DNA of 64,000 nucleotides from Halogranum amylolyticum (lineage in GTDB: Archaea > Halobacteriota > Halobacteria > Halobacteriales > Haloferacaceae). The stretch is from assembly GCF_900110465.1 (NCBI RefSeq), contig NZ_FODV01000001.1, positions 558,001-622,000 on the forward strand, given 5' to 3'. Below, in pieces: positions 62,787 through 64,000 of this stretch (positions are counted from its first letter, which is position 1; each line of letters starts with the position of its first letter). The position numbers and the translations under genes are program-made. Below the pieces are notes generated by a model that saw only the letters and a program-made list of their open reading frames with translations, was not told the origin of the DNA and did not search any database.

Positions 62787-63119
62787 TCAGTCCTCCCGCC
62801 ACTTCTGGACCGCCTCTGCGCCACAGTTCGGACACTCTTCGGGGAGGCCGTCCTCCAGTTCGCCCATCTCGCCGCACTCCGCACAGCGCCACATGATGTA
62901 GCCCTCGCCGAACTCCTGTCCGGGCTCGTGTTCCTGAATGTTCTGAGTGTCGGCGTACCCGTCGTCGTCGACGGACAGGCCCTCCTCGCGGATCGACACC
63001 TCGAACCCCTCGCCCGTCATCCCGGTGACGACGCCGAGTTGATCGCCCTCGTGGTCGTAGACGACCATCCCCGGCTCTATCGGCTGTTGTGCTCCGTCGG
63101 AGTTCGTGTCGTCGCTCAT
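62787..63119 (-). CDS. Rubredoxin-like zinc-ribbon protein (DUF7130 type)
   Basis: A 110-residue protein. An N-terminal PRC-barrel-like beta segment (MVVYDHEGDQLGVVTGMTGEGFEVS) is followed by a C-terminal knuckle pair CAECGE and CPNCGA (residues about 78-97), like a rubredoxin metal site. Matches the haloarchaeal DUF7130 rubredoxin-like group, function unknown; metal binding is the most likely property. ATG 63119. Lies directly upstream of the GNAT gene with a gap of four bases. Confidence 0.8.
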   Translation of the reverse strand: MSDDTNSDGAQQPIEPGMVVYDHEGDQLGVVTGMTGEGFEVSIREEGLSVDDDGYADTQNIQEHEPGQEFGEGYIMWRCAECGEMGELEDGLPEECPNCGAEAVQKWRED

Positions 63120-63202
63120 GTGACGCGATTCGGCAACCAGACGGTTGACTGTGACGGCCGACTACACGACACCCACGACACAACTAGAAGAGAGACGCCG
63201 TC

Positions 63203-63736
63203 TCAGACGTAGACGTCGTCGGCGTCGAGATCGCGCTGAGAACGGTACTGGTCGACAAACTCCTCGACGTCGAAGTCGATCATCTGCGACTCGAACTCGG
63301 CGGTCGCGTTCGGGTCGTCGGTGTGGCTGACGGCGTGTTCCATCAGCTCGACGAGGAGTTCGACGATGATCTCGTGGAGTCGACGCGAGTCGAACTCCGT
63401 CACCCACACCATCGAGTAGCCGACGTCGTGATCCTCGGTGACGTCCTCGGAGACCACTTGTCGAGGGAACTCCTCGAGGACGATGCCGAGCATGTGCGGT
63501 GTGTCGAACTCCGGCATCTCCTCGCTCGTCGTCTCGATGGCCTCTCGCAACACCTCGACGAGGAACTCCGGGATGAAGCGGTCCGGGGGGTGGATGTCCA
63601 TAACGACGGCGTGGCTCTCGCCACAGGCGCAGTCGAACTCTCGCATCCCCATGTCGAGGTCGCGGATCCGTTTCTCCTCGCCACAGGGGAGTTCGAAAAC
63701 GTCGCCGCCCCCGCCCGGCACGCGCGGTTCTGCCAT
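63203..63736 (-). CDS. Conserved haloarchaeal protein with CxC-type cysteine site, DUF5815-like
   Basis: A 177-residue acidic protein. Cysteines near residues 18 (ELPCGEEK) and 36-38 (FDCACGES) form a compact cluster, possibly a zinc site. The remainder is helical with many Asp/Glu/Val residues (DRFIPEFLVEVLREAIETT, HEIIVELLVELMEHAV). It resembles a haloarchaeal DUF5815-type family of unknown function. ATG 63736. Upstream of the rubredoxin-like gene (gap 83 nt), same strand. Confidence 0.75.
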   Translation of the reverse strand: MAEPRVPGGGGDVFELPCGEEKRIRDLDMGMREFDCACGESHAVVMDIHPPDRFIPEFLVEVLREAIETTSEEMPEFDTPHMLGIVLEEFPRQVVSEDVTEDHDVGYSMVWVTEFDSRRLHEIIVELLVELMEHAVSHTDDPNATAEFESQMIDFDVEEFVDQYRSQRDLDADDVYV

Positions 63737-63855
63737 GGAGGGTCTTTGTCGATTGGCTCGCTTAAACGTCGCGCTCTCCGGTAACCGGGGAAGGCGCACG
63801 ACTCGAAGCGTTCCGGAGCGATGTGCGCGGTGCCCAGTGTCTCGTGGTGCGTCGT

Positions 63856-64000
63856 CTAAACGCCGACAGTGACCGTGACCCCGAGCGGAACGAAGGCGTT
63901 GTTTCCGTAGCCTTTCTGGTTCCACGGATACTGCGTGTCGTCGGTTTCGCGAAGACCCGCCTCCGGGTCGGCGACCGTCGCCGGTTGCGTCCGTCCCGTC
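63856..64000 (-). CDS. C-terminal end of a sulfite-oxidase-like molybdoenzyme (5' part outside window)
   Basis: Only about 47 C-terminal residues are inside the window, ending at a TAG (63856-63858). They include ADPEAGLRETD and YPWNQKGYGNNAFVPLGVTVTV. The YPWNQKGY-x-NNAF stretch is typical of the C-terminal (Mo-co dimerisation) domain of haloarchaeal sulfite oxidase-type molybdenum cofactor proteins. Function cannot be read from this fragment. The MoeA pair at 8225-11483 could supply its cofactor. Confidence 0.55.
   Translation of the reverse strand, partial: TGRTQPATVADPEAGLRETDDTQYPWNQKGYGNNAFVPLGVTVTVGV

Overview
The window is chromosomal DNA from a haloarchaeon (class Halobacteria). The evidence is very high G+C coding sequence, strongly acidic proteins, many genes starting with GTG or ATG within about 30 nt of a TATA-like box, four-base ATGA/GTGA gene overlaps, and families typical of haloarchaea: a bat-type HTH regulator, a HalOD1 response regulator, an archaeal DnaG, a fused siroheme decarboxylase, an HFX_2341-type regulator, and DUF5518/DUF5778-like proteins. 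The genus cannot be fixed from what I can see. || Left part (1-13.7 kb): a truncated methionine sulfoxide reductase B, a nucleotide pyrophosphohydrolase overlapping an aldo/keto reductase, a bat-type regulator, two HAD hydrolases, a PAS histidine kinase, an FAD amine-oxidase-like enzyme, an ABC1/UbiB kinase beside an Hsp20, two consecutive MoeA genes (the second carrying a periplasmic-binding-protein-like domain), and a REC-HalOD1 response regulator. || 13.8-18.2 kb: a tetrapyrrole operon running on the minus strand. A fused AhbA/AhbB siroheme decarboxylase, a precorrin-2 dehydrogenase/ferrochelatase and glutamyl-tRNA reductase are butted or overlapped. Together they point to heme made through siroheme. 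|| 18.4-22.7 kb: a polyprenyl-lipid neighbourhood with an intact cis-prenyltransferase (UppS), a second UppS-like protein lacking the catalytic Asp-Gly-Asn-Arg motif, a DUF92 membrane protein (polyprenyl/phytyl phosphate kinase family) and a dual-specificity phosphatase. DnaG and a Vms1/eRF1-like protein follow. || 28.5-40.5 kb: a visibly more A/T-rich respiratory block, probably acquired as a unit. It opens with an A1-type heme-copper oxidase subunit I, a 50-residue small ORF and a membrane-anchored diheme cytochrome c of the TsdA (thiosulfate dehydrogenase) type, all joined by ATGA overlaps and with no recognisable subunit II. Then come ccdA, ccmC, ccmD, ccmE, ccmA, ccmB on the plus strand and a surface protein, ccmF and a TlpA-like thioredoxin on the minus strand. 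The apparent logic is a new c-type cytochrome feeding an oxidase, packaged with the machinery that attaches its heme. This is the most interesting part of the window. || Right part (40.7-64 kb): mostly core and accessory haloarchaeal genes: an isochorismatase-family hydrolase, an O-methyltransferase-like enzyme, pdxS, thrB, an Eis-like acetyltransferase, a DUF3604 phosphoesterase-like protein, a SUI1 protein without its usual zinc motif, a rhomboid protease, tRNA-Ile(GAU), fxsA, a RAD55-like ATPase, NAD kinase and carB. A decayed end of an IS200/IS605-type (TnpB) element appears to lie between carB and a GNAT gene. The window ends inside the C-terminus of a probable sulfite-oxidase-type molybdoenzyme.
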